A stretch of 64,000 nucleotides of DNA from contig BDSL01000012.1 of NCBI GenBank assembly GCA_003116995.1, forward strand, positions 1,105,001-1,169,000, written 5' to 3'. Both the position numbers and the translations under genes were made by a program. Below, piece after piece: positions 1-14,200 of this stretch (position 1 is the stretch's first letter; each line of letters opens with the position of its first letter). This stretch comes from Yamagishiella unicocca. Its lineage: Eukaryota; Chlorophyta; Chlorophyceae; Chlamydomonadales; Volvocaceae. The notes beneath the pieces are model-generated. The model worked only from the letters and a program-made list of their open reading frames with translations, searched no databases and was not told where the DNA came from.

Positions 1-1104
1 AAACTCCGCAAACGGACCGGTCGTCAAGGCTCCTGGACAACTAGTACAGTCTGAATGTCAAAGGGAGATCGGAAATTTTCCGAAAGCACGCCAGCGCAGA
101 GATACTGCCAGAAGCGCAGCGGTCAACCCCTGGAAGCTGGTGCGTAGAAAACAGCTGAATGGAGCTTGCTAAGGATATCGTGGCTTTAAAGTTGTTAGGT
201 GCATAGGAATGAGGACTTGGCCACGGTATTAGGAGAAATGACTTTCTTTTCTTGGGGCCAAGCTTTCCGTACCATTTTCGCTCAAACAGACAAACCTACG
301 CGTAGCTCTGTAGAAGGACTCGTGCACTGCCATCAAATAAAGAATGCCATACACGCAACTCCAAGCAGCATGTTATTCCCTTCATGTGTATGATTAGGCT
401 GTGTGTGCGTTGGCCCTGACCACGTATGTTTAGGATTGCCCCGGCATCCCTGGCTGTACACATTCGGTCAGAAGATATCCTCGCAATGAAGGGAGCGGCG
501 GAAGAAGGCCAATATAATCTTGCAGAAAGTCGGACGGAGATAAGCCGTGCCCTCCCACCTTCACGAAACCACCCGACCCCAACTTCGGCAAAGGGTCCGG
601 TGTAAAGCTTGCACATGCCGCCAGAAACTCACCAACACTGCGACTGCCACGGGGAGGTTTCCACATGGACTTCCATTACAGCTACGACTAATAACGGCTG
701 CAGGTTCCCCCCATACGACCTGCGGGTTTCCTCTCATATCGTCCCTGCATACGCAATGAGCGCGCAACACCGTTCACTGTTGACCCTCGGTTTCAATCCC
801 GCTCAACAGGCAATAACCAGGGTATCCTTCCGGAGCGGAAGCAAAAATAAGAAACTGCGGCAGCATGACCGCGGCACGGCACCTTATTTGCCACCTGCTT
901 TGTCGCACTTCGTCTGAGACGTAAAACTATCACCGCTAGCTGCTTTCGCCACTACCTTTCGGCGACGCCCATTCTCGCTCCACTGCTGCTGGCATGACGC
1001 TCGCTCTCTCGCTCCGCTCTGTCCCGATCGCTTTAAGCCCGCCGACGATTCTAGACATGAAGCTACCATGGCTTGCTTGCAGCCAAAGAAGTGTGCTTTG
1101 CAGA
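1..1104. other. 3' flank of the TIC20-like gene, no gene seen
   Basis: Only short overlapping open frames without recognisable motifs occur here. Because the TIC20-like gene ends at 1105 on the minus strand, the right part is probably its 3' untranslated region. A minus-strand TGTAA, the usual volvocine poly(A) signal, lies at 676-680 and is one candidate end. I see no RNA gene or mobile element. Confidence 0.5.
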
Positions 1105-3716
1105 CTAGAAGTCGCGGACCTGCATGTCAGCCGCCTCCGCCACCAGCGGCAACCGTGCTGTAAGGCCCACCAGCGACGAACCCTGCGCTCGTAAACGCAA
1201 TAGGAGGTCGGCCGACAGGTCAAGAGTCGAAATCCGGGCCGGTGGGCGCGAGTTAGTATCACGCTGTGTCCTCTTCAACACCAGAGGGGCAACGGGATGA
1301 CTTGGCGGGATGCGATGCAGGGCACGCGCTGTACGGCATGCGCTGTACGGCATGCTACGCGAAACCCGCATGAGTACGTCCTTCGGGCAGCCGGTATGGT
1401 GAGCCAGGAAACGCCTGCAGCTGCAAATCTACGCCAGTAGTCAGGACGCGACGAAGGAGACAACTATCGGCGGGATTTCTGGAGCCGGCCGCCGGGCGGC
1501 CCCTTGGCGCAGTCCCATGCGACCATCTGCCGCTCGCTGCCCCTCCCTGGCGCAGTCCCATGCGACATCTGCCGCTTGCTGCCCCTCCCTGGCAGTCCCA
1601 TGCGACATCTGCCGCTTGCTGCCCCTCCCTGGTGCACTCCCATGCGACATCTGCCGTTTGTTGCCCCTCCTGGCGCACTCCCATGCGACATCTGCCGCTT
1701 GCTGCCCCTCCCTGGCGCCGCCGAGCCAAGCTGAGACCGCATCCCGATTCCACCCCATGCTCTTGTCCATCTCTGCCGTTATCAGGCACATATCGTCCAT
1801 CCTGACCGAACGCGACCCACCATGCCGTAGGCGGAGCATATGGCGGTGAAGAGGAAGAGCGTGTTGTACGCCAAAATGTACGCCTGCATGCCCAGCTCGT
1901 CCGTGGGGGCCTTCCATACGTCGTTCAAGATCACCTGCGGAATGCTGTGGTGTGGAAGGTGCACGGAGGCGGGGCAGGCCGGGCGGGCAAGGTTTTGCTC
2001 CAGGAGGGGCAGCACGGTTTTGCTCCAGGAGGGGCATCAAGGTTTTGCTCCAAGAGGGACAGCAAGGTTTTGCTCCAGGAGGGGCAGCGGCGCACCGAGT
2101 GAGGTCGCCCGCGTCAAGCGACCATTGCTGATTACGGCGGCAGGGAGTGGGAGTTGTTGCCGTGGCAACACCTAAACCCAACAAGACCACGCCGCATCCC
2201 AAATGCTTCGCTTCACTCCAGCCCACGGCATCGCCCAATGCAGTCAAACTCCGCACACATTTAACTCAGCGTCGCCCAACACACTTGTCGGCAGACCCCA
2301 AAGCACGCTGACCAGCACCTAGAGCTCAAACGCCTGCGAGCCATCCCAGCTGGCCTACATCGAGACCCCTCCCCAACCCTGCGGCCTTACCCCGGCACCT
2401 CGCCCGGTTGCTCCCCCTAGCCGTACACTCGGCCCGCCCCGAAACCACACTCCCGGAACCCACATCAGCAGCACGTCCAGCAGCACGGCCTGCATCGCGT
2501 GGTAGCGCACGAAGCGGGGTAGAGACGTGTTGTTGACGATGCCGTTGTAGATGGCCAGGAAGATCAGGAACCTGTAGGGCGGAAGGAGGTTTGGAGGGCG
2601 GCGGAAGGAGGGCGGGAGGGCGGCGGAGGGGATGGTTAGAGCGGCGGAAGGAGCGGGCGAGGGCGGGGGAATGAAGGTGTACGTTAACGTGAGCTCCGGA
2701 GGGGTCCGAGGCCCCATGCCTCCGCGGAAGCCCTCCTCACGTCCTCCAAACACGGGCGCATCCCCCGCTGGGGGGGCGTGTGCTCTCTGTCGAGGACTCA
2801 TCCGACGCATGGGCCGGCGCACGTGGCAAACTCCGCCTGTGGTGGCGGCTTGCCTGCTTGCCACCCTTTCCCTGCCAAAGTTGTTGGGGTTTTAGGATTT
2901 GCTGGCCACGCCAATGGGATATAACCGCACCAACTTGGGTCTGAACCGGCGGGGGACGCATGGTGCCGGTGCGCTCGCGCCAACCGTGGCTGCCGCCTCC
3001 GTACTACGCTACGACCATCACATACGCGAACGTATGCGGACGCAAGCTCGCTTCCGGTTCGCCGCCCCGTGCCTCCTTCCAACCATTGTCCTCGTAATAC
3101 TTACGGCGCGAATGGGAAGGCGTGGTAAATGTACATAAGCGGTGCCACCGGCGCGAAGGCGCGAGCCACAAACGGATATTGCATCATGATGAACTTGGCT
3201 GCGTTGCGGCAGCATCGAGGGGGGTGGGTGGCGCTGGTCAGAAGTTCGGACAGTGGGAGAAAGCACTCGCAGGAACCCATGTGCACATCCAGTGGCTGCA
3301 GTGCCCCCACGGTGATCACCGCCTGCCGATGAATGCTTGGTAATCCGGCATGGTATGCAACCCGTCCGAAGCCTGCGTAGCTCATGGCAGGGATAGGCAG
3401 CGTGTGGTTCTTGTGGTGGTAGGATGAGCTCACCGTAAGGAAGGCCGTCCAAGAGCGGGAGAAGGAAGGGCAACGCAGCTATTATCCTGTCGCCAAAGTC
3501 ATTTCCATTCTTGTCGTTGTCGAAGAGTGACCGCACCACGACGACGGGGCGCGTCGAGGTGCTCTCGACCGTGCATGGCGTAATGGAAAGGCTGGGTGAA
3601 GCCCGCCGCCCAGGTAAATGCTGGACAGCAGTTCTCCTACAGGTAGCTAACCCTACATGGCCAGAGGTGCGCAGGGCACTGGTGCTGCAAGGTATAGAAG
3701 CCCGAAGCGAAGCCAT
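1105..3716 (-). CDS. TIC20: TIC20-family chloroplast inner-envelope translocon protein
   Basis: Five exons join in phase: 3434-3716, 3105-3198, 2451-2571, 1821-1934 and 1105-1182, giving 229 residues. Tic20 proteins are four-helix membrane proteins of the chloroplast inner envelope that form part of the preprotein channel. The first 60-odd residues are Ser/Arg/Thr-rich and acid-poor, like a plastid transit peptide. Hydrophobic segments follow: DRIIAALPFLLPLLDGLPYA, then APVAPLMYIYHAF, then the family hallmark region SLPRFVRYHAMQAVLLDVLL, then ILAYNTLFLFTAICSAYGM. The tail LPLVAEAADMQVRDF matches the usual Tic20 end. Introns are GT-AG; the donor of exon 3 (GTGTGG) is the least certain boundary. 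The start is the first ATG of the open exon; an upstream in-frame extension uses only a GTG. The paralogue group (Tic20-I versus II/IV/V) cannot be decided here. No damage is visible. Confidence 0.88.
1506..1718. repeat. ~41-bp tandem repeat, five copies, in TIC20 intron 4
   Basis: Five imperfect copies of a unit containing CCCATGCGACATCTGCCG, spaced 40-43 bp, lie inside the last intron of the TIC20-like gene. Several long frames open across it, but these come from the repeat and are not genes. Confidence 0.9.
1989..2088. repeat. 25-bp tandem repeat, four copies, in TIC20 intron 3
   Basis: Four copies of a unit containing GGTTTTGCTCCAGGAGGGGC at about 25-bp spacing, just upstream (minus sense) of the exon 4 acceptor. 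Confidence 0.9.
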
Positions 3717-5228
3717 ATTGTTGATGTTTGGGACTTTTAGGTTCAGCGCTCGACTTCTAGAACCGATCTGTGTCAAGCATTGAGGGTTGTTTTCAGCCTT
3801 TAATCCCACAATTGCCGTACAAGTTTACCGGCAGTGACGCAAAGCAATTCCGAGTGAATCGACGCGGCAAGTCAAGGTGCCGAACTTTTCAAAGAATTAG
3901 TGTCTCATTTATGCTTAATTTCTTGCTCTGAAGGTTCTAGTCTCCTTCCTCAAACGGGCAAAAGCCCTGGGCTTCCAGGATTAGCGCGAGCATGTTGAAA
4001 TTTGCTGTATATACGCCTTCAAAATATTGAGCTCAATATGAAATACGACGCGGCTGGGGTGGCGCTCGACCGACGAACAACGGTCGTGAATCGGCTCGTT
4101 CGCTGAGGGGCCCCCAAGATGGGCCGCTTCGGATTCCTGCGGAACCGCGAGGACCATAACACGGATGAGTGAGTGTGCCCGGCTAAGGAGCTCGTAGTTT
4201 GCTCGCCGTAAGGAGCGATTAACGTCGTAACGCCGACTGCGCTTACCTGGAAGACTCGTCAACTTCATATTTGAGCCTAGACGCTGCGAAATTATCGAGT
4301 ATCGCCGCACCTGTGCCGCAACGCCGCGTATCACTGCACATGGCCCGACGCATGCCCGGCGCCTTTCCTGGATTGCAGTGAAATTGAGTACTACCAGCCG
4401 GAGACTGGCCAGACCCTACAGCGCACCAGGTGCGACAGCGCAGAGCAGCACCGACGCAGCCAGGTTGATGTGTATCTAGCGGCAGCGCTGCACCTTACGG
4501 CACGAAAGGAGACTCCTGCCAAGGCAGTGCCTTGCATGTTCAATGTCTGTGTGCGCCGATCTTCAAGCCGATTGCCTGTTCCTGGTAGCGCCGTAGTCAG
4601 CGCCAGAGCGTTTCCCGTATGGCGCGCTCCGAAGGGTATGCTGTCTGTATGTCAGCCAGACAGCCAGAGCAACACCAATCGGAACTCCAACCTCATACCC
4701 GTACACACGCATATCCCATACGACGCGCGGTAACACTTCCTTACAGCGTCATCACGGGGCAGAAGTGAACCTTTGAACACAAACAGCCTGCACAACACAG
4801 CTAGCAGCACTGTACGAGAGTACGAGATGCCCCCCCCACATACGGTGTACGACGCTGCCACGCAAACCCACAAACGCGGCGCGATACTCCTCCCCGCGCG
4901 CATGTCACAATAAGCGTACGTTTGGTTTTATAGCGTTTCACCCACATGCCAAAACGAGTTGACGGCATCAATTCGTTTTGTGGGGACCGGCGTGTACAAA
5001 TCGCAATCTGCTGCGGTGCAGTGTCGCGTCATCTTTCCCCTCTCTGTGTCAGTCGTCCTCCAACCCACGTCGCGCAACGGCTATCCTATCAGCTCAGATC
5101 GGGAGCTGGCATCAGTAACAGTACAGGACGCGGCCCCCCGCGCTCACCCCTCGTGCGTCCATCCATCTGACGCTAGCACGCGAGAGCTTCATTGCCCTCC
5201 CTGCCGCAACCCGCCCTGCCCCGCGCAG
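3717..5228. other. Intergenic region, probably a divergent promoter
   Basis: This stretch separates the minus-strand TIC20-like gene from the first supportable exon of the large plus-strand gene. It is less GC-rich than the coding DNA. Frames of up to 117 residues occur without motifs, splice logic or composition bias. The true 5' exon(s) of the large gene may lie between about 4.9 and 5.2 kb, but I cannot pick a start codon. Confidence 0.45.
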
Positions 5229-8200
5229 CCTCCATGCAAGCGGCGAATCCGATGGCGAAATCAACGGATCCGGCGGGCCCAGCCCGCCAAACGGATCCAA
5301 ATCCGTGGCGGACAGGTTCCGGCGTTCGAGCGTGGACCTGGGCAGGTGAGGGCCGTGCCGTACGGGCCGTACGCCGTACATGGTGCGCGCCGTACGCGAG
5401 TGTGGCGTCGAGCGGGCGACTGGCTCGCTGAGGCTCCCTCCGAAACTCAACTCTCCCGCCTGCTCCCCGTTTGGCCTAAATGCCTCACACGTGTATGTAA
5501 CCGTCGCCCTCACGTGCCTCCCATGTGCCGCAGGCGCCTGGCTGGCAGGCTGCGATCCAACCGTCAGTCGCTGAACCGCATCAGCAGCGGCTTCATCGAA
5601 ACCGACCGCTTGCAAAAGCACTCCAGGGATGGGAGGGACGCGGACGCCGCCAACCGCGGACAGCGCCGCGAGCACAGCTCCGGGCGGCACGTGTCGTGTG
5701 ACGGCATGAGCAGAGCAATACCCATCGCCGGCGCCGGCGCCGCTGGCGGCGGCGGCGGCGGCGGGGGAGGAGGTACCGGCGGGGAGCTGGGTGTGAGCAT
5801 CATGTCGGGTGAGTGCCGAGTGGGGTGATGCGGGGGTGGATGGGTGCTGGAGCGCGCGCGCCGCCGGTTGGTGGGAGTTGGGAGTTGATGGTTGGGAGGT
5901 GTACTCCTCGTAGAGCTGGCGTCGAAGGAGCTGCGCCGAGCTGAGCGACGTCGTCCGTTGTCCGGACGATCAGTCGGACGAGCATTTGAACAACGAGCAT
6001 TTGGACGAGCAGTCGCGGCACACGGCTGGGGCTGGATTGACGACACGCACTCCAGTGCATCGTCCTTCTTCTCCCCCACTGCCACACACACATGCGCGCA
6101 CACACACACCGATTTCCTCTGTTATCTTTGGATTAACACGCCCACTTGCGCCGTCGGGACTGTCAGTCCCCCGGGGGAGTTAGTTCTCCCGTCGTAGCGG
6201 CAAGTTAACACACGGCCTCCCTCCCTCCCCCGCCCCCTTCTCCCCCCCCTTCCTCTGCCCCCCCTTCTCGCCCCTCCCCTTCCTTCAACCCCCCAGGTCC
6301 AAGCATGCTCCGCTCCTTTGCGAACCTCTTCGCTCGCAGCTCCACCTCCGGGGACGTGCAAGTTCCGCCCGGCAGCAGGCCCCACAGCACGATCACCTCG
6401 ACCACACACTTCCGCAACCAGGGCCGGCGTCACAGCCTCCGCGACAGCCCGAGTAGCAGCGTGGAGCCCAGCCCTGAGGGCACCATGACCGGCATGAGTG
6501 GCGCAGCTTCCCGCACCAGCAGCGTCGTCGTTGTACAGCCGACGAAGCTGCTGGTGCCGTTGGAGATACGGCAGAGGCTGTTGGATGACGCGGCGGCGGC
6601 AGCCGCGGCGGCGGCGGCGGGCGCCGACGGCGTTCTTGGCAGCGCCAGCCAGTTCCGCAACGCCAGCTTGCGGCACTACCTTCAAGAGGACGGCGGCGGC
6701 GGCGGCGGCGACGGCGGCGGCGGCGGCGGCGGCGGCTATCTGATGAGCCACCTAGCCGGCGAGATGGGCAACCTATACGGCTCCCCAGCGGCATTCCGGT
6801 ACGACAGTTGGCTTGGGATAACGTGCCCGTGGCAGGTGTTTTTGCTGCATAGGGCTTGGCCCGGGGATGTTCTTTGTTGGCCGGGAGGGGGAGAGATGGA
6901 GGTCCGTGCGCGGTGCTTGGGGGGCGTGAGCGAAGAGGGTTGGGAGGGTGGAAGCGAGGTGGGAGGGTGAGGGTAAATGGAGGTGGGAGGGCGAGGGGGA
7001 AAAAGGGAGTGAGAGGGCGAGGAGGGGAGGGAGTTAAGAGGCTGTCTGGTCGGCCGGGTCGTGGCAGGCACTGGTTGGCTGGGTAGGGTTCAGTTGGACA
7101 GGTTTACCGGCCAGGTCGGTGGGTGATGGCAACAGTAACAATAACAATAACGCAACGATAACGATAACGGTAACGGTAACGGTAACGGTAACGGTAATGG
7201 TAACAGTAACCATAACAGTTGCTCCGCGCCGTTTGTGTTATGCGGTGTGGCTCCGTCGCAGGACCGGGCGCTCCTTGTTGGGGCGGCCGGCTTCTGGCAG
7301 CCCTGAGGGCGGGGCGTCCAAGGAGTCGACTTCGGCGCAGCACCCGTCGGTGTCGCAGTCGCAGTCGCGGCCGCCCTCGATGTCCCAGCTCCAGCACCCG
7401 CACCCCCACTACTCCAGCGGCCAAACCCACATGCAGAGCCACCAGCAGCAGCAAAACCAGCAGCAGCACCAGCTGTACCAGCAGCAGCACCCGGACCAGA
7501 CGAGCACCCGGCGTGGAGGCCGCAGCAGCGGCGGCCGCAGGAGGAGTGACGAGGCGGCCGGGGACCGCGACGACGACGACTCACGGTCCAGTGCGGTGAG
7601 GCGCGTTGCCGTGCTGCATATTCGTCGTACGGCATATTCGTCATACTGCATCTTTGTCGTACAAAACCCCTCTCCTCGCGCCCTACGACACTGGGGGGGC
7701 TTTGGGTTTGCGCTACGCGGAGTGTTAAAGTGGGCGCACGGCGCGCGATGGGTTGGCGGTTACTGTCGTCGTGTGAGGTGGCTGGGTCTGGGGCTGTTGC
7801 GCATCGTTGAGGCGGATCCAGCAGCTAGCGCCGGCTCCCCAACCGTCAGCCTAACTGCTGAGTCGGCTACCAGACAACCAACTACGTAACCACCCGTGTT
7901 ACCTGCCCGTACATTGCGCGGAACGGCGCGGCCGTTCCGTTGTACGTCCTTGCTCACCCCAGCCGCCACCCGCTGCTGTCACCGCGCCGCAGGACATGCT
8001 GCTGATGCAGCTGCAGCAGCAGATTGCCACCCTCCGCCAAATGACCGGCGTCCCCACCGTCCCTGGAGCGGCCCCCACCGGCGAGGCCGCCGCCTTCAGC
8101 CAGGAGCAGTACGTTGTTCAAAGCAGACCGTCATCCACAGAGGAGGCCTGGGATACGGCGAGGGGCGCCGGCCTGCAGTCCGGCCACAGCGATCCACAGG

Positions 8201-11200
8201 AAACGCAGCACGCCCAGCACGCGCAGCACGCGCAGCACGCCCAGCAGCAGCAGCCGCCTGGCTGGGGCCTTATGCGGGTGTCGCCCAGGACCGTGGACGC
8301 CAGCCGGAGCAGCAGCTCCGAAACCCCCACGTTTTCAGGCGCCAAGCTCTTCACTGCTTTTGAAAACACGGTCGACAGCGGCCCCATCGCCCAGGCTGCT
8401 GGCGGCATCGCGGCAGCTGGCGACCCCATGCGGGCGCATCCCATCCACTTGAGCCCTGGCGCCAGCGGGCGATCGTCCCCCACGGGTGGGTACCGTTGTC
8501 GGTTGGCGGTTGGGTTGGTGGTTTGAAGGTACGGAGGCGAACCACCCTCCCCTCGCCCCTGCTCTTCAGTTGCTGACCCCTCCTCCCCCCGCCTTCGGTG
8601 CCGACCCACGGGGTTTCCTCTCACACCCCTTCCTTGTGCTCCCCTGGGGCTTCCGATGGCTAACACCGTGCCTAAGGAAACACACACCCACACGGCGTTG
8701 CCCCGCCCCTCCTCTTCGTTCCCCCAGGTAGCGCGGCCAACGGCCCTTCCAGCCCGCCAACGCGCCTGGGTCGAGGCACTTCGCGCCTCAAGGCATCCGT
8801 GGTGGGGGCCTTTGGCCTGGGATCCGGATCCGGATCCGGATCCGCCGCCGGAGCCGGAATCGTATCCGGGGCTTCCGCCGAGCACGTGGAGTCCGAGGTC
8901 ACGAGGCCGAGCGGCAGGACCACGAGCTTCAGCCTCATGACCAGCAGCGACCTCCAGGGAGGGGGCTCGCGGTTCAGCCTGAGGGGTCGCAGCTCGAAGG
9001 CTGCACTGGGGGGCGGCGCTGTGACGCCGCGCGGCGGCGGCAGCACCAGTGATCTGCAGGGAATGGTGGGTGCAATAGATCGGACCGCTGGCGAAACCCG
9101 GGATATAGCGTAGAGAAGCGTGTGTTTGTCACATGCAGGCGGTACTTGCTTGGGGTGGGAGCGTAGAAACGCATGGTTGACACATGCATGCAGGCGATAC
9201 TCGGCGTGGGAGCGGGGTTGCTGCGTAGGTGGTGGCGGGGGCTTTGCGAAAGTTGTGGCTCATTTATCGCGTGGCTTTCGTCCCCGCGCCTGAACACCAG
9301 GGTTCGAGTCCCGCGAGTCGCGATGACGAAGTGCGGAGCCGCAAGCAGCGTGAGGCGGCCGACGCCGGAGGCGGCGCGGAAATGCAGCGGAATCCCGCCG
9401 CTAAATCCGGCGGCACCGCGGCGACGCTGCGCAAGCTGCGCCGCTCCGTGGGCATGATCAAGATCGCGTTGATGTTCAAGTGAGTACGACAGGATCCAGG
9501 AGCTGTCGCGGCGTGTCATGTCGGTCGCTGGTCCGCCGCTACTGCCTTTGCGTTTGCGCCTGTGTCGACTCGCGGTGGTGGTGATGGTGGTGGTGATGGT
9601 GGTGGTGAAATGCGGGCGTGGTGGCTGCCCCGCAGGCAATCCACCGAGGATCGGAAGGACGCCGCCTCGGAGGGCGGCGCCTCACAGCGGCCGGACTCCA
9701 CCCTCGGGTCGCCTCAAGCCGGAGCGTCGATGTCCGAGCTGTCGAACATGGACCTCAGCCCGAGAGTCAGGGTACGACCGTTCGCGTGTACGGCGTACGA
9801 CGCTGTGTACGACACGTGGTTGAGGGGGCGGCGCCTGCGGCTCTGCGGCCCCTGCGGGCGTCTTGGGCTCTTGTTGGGAGGAGCCTTTGCGGGGCAGGGT
9901 GTTTGTGGGTGGGGGGGGTAGCCCTGTATATGTCGGGCACATAGGACGCCCGGGTGCATCGGGTCTAACACACGCACACACTGTGGACCGTTTTGCCGGC
10001 CTCCACCTGCTCAAGCGTCACGCGAAAACACGTTCCTTTGGTGACGAGAAGCCGCCACCCTCTCCCTTGCCCCCCCCGCCACCGGGCCCCCGCCCCACCC
10101 CGTCCACACCCAATTTCTCCAGCGTGCATCTCAAAACGCCTTTCCTAAACGGTTTTCCTCTCGCATCCACGGCCCTTCCTCTAAAGCCCCACCCCACCCC
10201 ACTCCGCACAAAACGTTTCCTACTCAGCTTCCTCACACAGGGGCTTTCATCACAACCCCTCCCCTGCTTGTGGCCTCGATCCGCAGCGTGGTCGCGTGCG
10301 GCGATCCTCCATCGACGGCTTCCGCAACTTCATGAGCCGCAGCTTCGCGCAGAAGCAGCGCCGCCGCAGCCTGGATCGAGAGCCGGACAAGTCGCCGGCG
10401 GCCAGCCAGTGGGTTGTGGGGGGTGGGAATCGTGGCGGCGGTGGTGGTGGTGGTGGGGTTTCGAGGAAGACCCGTGGGGGTGATGGTTTGGGTGGAAGTC
10501 CTGCATGTGTGTTAACAGGGGGTAGCTAGCGTCTGTGGGTTTAGGGGGTGGGAAGCGACTTTGGGCGTGTGGCGGCTGGAAGCAAGAATTTGTCAAATTT
10601 GTCACGTCGGGGCGGTCAAAGAGCGTGTCCGTGTCCGTGTAATACACATACACGGGGTGTTGCGGGGGGGGGTGAGGGCACTGTGCTGCTCGTCCTGCGT
10701 GACGGATCCCATATTCCCATTTGAAGAAGGCTCCACACCACACCTCGAAGCAGCAGCTCTTCGCGCGTGACATCGTTGATGGTTGCAATCACACGGGCGG
10801 TGAAGCTGGCACCCTCCACTCCGGAGCCCCCTCAACCCTAAACCCTAAACCCTAAACCCTACGCCCCGAACCCCGTGGATTGCAGTTTCTACGACACTGA
10901 CAGCGACGAGGAGGATGACGTGGGGCGTGTCGATCCCACAGCCGAGCCAGCTGAGGAGAGGGGGCTGCCCGTGCCGCCGCTGCCTCGGAGCTCCTTCGAG
11001 TACATTGCCGAGCAGGTGCTTGCGTGGCGTGTCGCGTGAAGATCCGGCGTGTTGCGTGAAGATCCGGGGGTCACCAGGATGTTGCCACGAGCCCGGCCTG
11101 ACGGAAGGGTTCATGACACAGCCTGGGTGGTGATCCTGGGGCCGCTGCTGCTGCTGCTGCTGCTGCTGCCGCCGCCGTCACTGTTCTGCTGCCGTTACTA

Positions 11201-14200
11201 CCGCTGCCGCGGCCACTGTTGCCGTTCCTTGTTGCCTACTGTTTTGTTCCTGCTCAAGGCGGTCTTGATGACGTCATGCTCGCAGGACGGCGTCCTTCCC
11301 TGGAGCGCCCAGAGCAGCCGGGCCAGCTCCATAGACGACCCCAACTACCCCAACCGCAACTCCAACCACCAAGACCACATCCAGCTGGTGGACGGCGTGA
11401 CCTCCGCCCTGCTGTCGCGAACACACACCCCGGCCGGCCCCACCGGCGCCGCCGCAAGCCGGGTCGCCAGGAGCATCAGCGGCGCCGGCGCCAGCAGCAG
11501 CACTGCCGTCACAGGCGGCACCGGTGTCAACTTTTGCCGTACATCGCTCGACAACAAGCTCCCGCCGGCGCCGTCGGCGCCGGGGCCGTCGGCACCGCCG
11601 TCGGCAAAGCCGAATGCGCCCGCCATGTCCCACAACCACCACCACCAGCCCCAACCGTCTCGCTTCGCGCCCAAGGGCGGCGGCGTCACGCCCACCAGCA
11701 GGTCGGCATCGCCCGCCGGCGGCTCGGCGGCGCAATCGCCGCTGCCGCCTTGGGCGGCGGCGCCGCCGTCGCCATCGTCGGCGATGGTTTCCGTACAGCC
11801 GCCACCTCCGCTGGAGGGCACGTTTGAGGAGGATTCGGGGCAAGAGGCGGGGACCGAGAGTGGTGGCGAGCCGAACTTGGGCTCGCTGGCGCGATCGACG
11901 ACCCACAGGTCGGAGTTGCTGGGTCAGTCGTTGGACTTCCTTATGAGGTGAGGCTGGTGGCGGAGGGAGGGAGAGGAATGAGACGGTGGTCCGAGCCGGG
12001 TGGGCGGGACGGCGGGGCTTTAGAATGGCTGAATGGAAGGGGCTGAGGCTGGGGATAAAGTGGAGATTGGGGGTAGCGGGCCGGGCTCGGCCGGGATGGG
12101 TGGTGACTGACGGCCGGTTTTCCTGGTTCATGATCCACAGCTGACGGGTTGCAGCGGCGGCGGTGGTGGGATGGGTCGTGGTGGGGAGGCGCTTGAGGCG
12201 CCTGCGCGCTGCTATGGCGAGGTGAGGCCAGCCGTGTCGCAGTGGCCGCTGCTGCCTCACCCTCCTCTTCCAACCGCTACTTCGTGACTCCGTTGCTGCT
12301 GTGCGCTGCTGCGGCCACTGCCACTGCCGCTGCCGCTGCCTCCGTTGCTGACACCTCCTCCTCCGCCTGCACTTGCCGCTGCCGCCTTTGCAGTTCGGGT
12401 GAGGTGCGCCGGGCCGCGGTGCAGAAGCGCGCACCCGGCAACCCCTTATCGCTACTGGCGCAGGTGGGTGGCGGGGTTTAGGGGTGCGGGTGGCACCTGA
12501 TGGGCGGCAGGGGTGAGGGGTGCGGGTGGCACCTGATGGGCGGCAGGGGTGAGGGGTGCGGGTGGCACCTGATGGGCGGCAGGGGTGAGGGGTGCGGGTG
12601 GCACCTGATGGGCGGCCGCAAATACCGCTGACCACCCATCGCACATGCATCAGGACACAGGTCTCCAGCCCTCGCTGCGGGGCTCGCTGAATAATATGAC
12701 TGGGTACATGGCGTGTTGCGTCACCTCTGCTGGGGGCGCCTCTGGTGGCGGCCGTCCCACGCCGCCCGGCTTGTCCCTGATGTCGCCGGCTGCGTCCCTC
12801 CGTGCCACACGTCGGTTACTGCCAACTGTTAACCGCCAACCACCCCTGTGGACCCGCAGGGAAGCGAGTCGCGGGTGTCGCTGGAGATCACCATGCAGCA
12901 GCCGATGACCAGCGACCTGGATCTGGAGGACCTCATACAGGTGCGATCCAGGATCCAGAGGAACGGGATCCAGCGTAACGGGATTCAACGGAACGGGATT
13001 CAGCAGGACGGGATCCAGCGGAACGGGATCCAGCGGAACGGGATCCAGCGGAACGGGATTCAGCACCGGCCGCGAAGCTGCAGGGGGGGATACGGTCGCT
13101 GGCGCCCCTTCATACCGCTACGTGTGCCGCTAGCACGCCATACAGGCGCTGTGCCACGCCCGGGGCTGCGAGGGAAGCCACGCCCGGGGGTTCGAGGGAG
13201 ACCCGTGGATGTCCGAAAAAAACGCCCGGGGGGGGGCGGGCCCGGCTTCTATTATGACCCTCACCTCAGGCTGCAACTGCGTGCCTCAGTTGCTGCCAGG
13301 ATCCAGTAGGCCCACCAGGGAGTATTCGTGCACTTTGGAGTCTGGGATTGGCGTCTCCCCTTCCCAATCAGCTGACCACACCACAGCCACACCACCACCA
13401 CACCACCACCACACCACCACCACACCACCACCACACCACCACCACACCACCGCCACACCACCGCCGCCGCCAACTCCTAAGCACCTGGCACCCAGTAGGC
13501 AGTGCATGTTTCCGTTGTGAGGCAACAACTCCTGTTGGCGGAGTTTTAACCAACAAACTGAGTGTATCTAATCAGTTGTCAAGCTCCTCGACACGCGCCC
13601 CTCCAAAACACTCCCGTTCCACCTTACGGCTGCCTCAGGCCATCAGCCGCAGCAACAGCACCGTTCCGGGTACCACGCCAGAGGGCATGTCGAGGAGAGG
13701 CACAGGCACCGGCGGTGCCAACAGCTCCACTGCGTCTGGAAGCCTCCACCGCCGCCGGCGGGGGACGTCTGGAAGCGGCGGTGGGGGACCCTCGTTCGCC
13801 GGCGGCAGCAGTACGTTCCAGGTCGTCGTTGTCCGGTGCGCTGGCTGCCGTTGTGGCCGTTGTGGCCGTTGTGGCCGTTGTGGGTACAGTTTCGTGTGCG
13901 TTAGACGGGAGATACAGTACCACTTACGTTGTGTATTGTTAGAGACGCGGGAAAGCGGATGGAATTGTATTGTTAGAGACGCGGGAAAGCGGATGGACTT
14001 GTATTGTTAGAGACGCGGGAAAGCGGATGGACTTGTATTGTTAGAGACGCGGGAAAGCGGATGGACTTGGTTTACCGGTATCTTCATCGGCAGCGCGATG
14101 TGTCATTACAGTGTGTTGTGGTTGTGCAGCGGTTGGTGGGGATGCTGTGTTCCCGGTAGAGAATGGACTCCGAGGCCTTGGGGATTTAGGAGTTTAAGGG

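Noticed and set aside
4959..5828. 289-residue ORF as a single gene
   Set aside because: Splice acceptors at 5228 and 5533 and a phase-consistent chain show that only its last part (5534-5808) is a real exon, in the same frame.
9301..9320. T-loop-like GGTTCGAGTCC suggesting a tRNA
   Set aside because: No acceptor stem, D arm or A-box at the right distance; the site is the start of a coding exon in good phase.
11274..12650. 458-residue minus-strand Arg/Pro-rich ORF
   Set aside because: It lies antisense to phase-consistent exons of the large plus-strand gene and crosses an intronic 36-bp tandem repeat.
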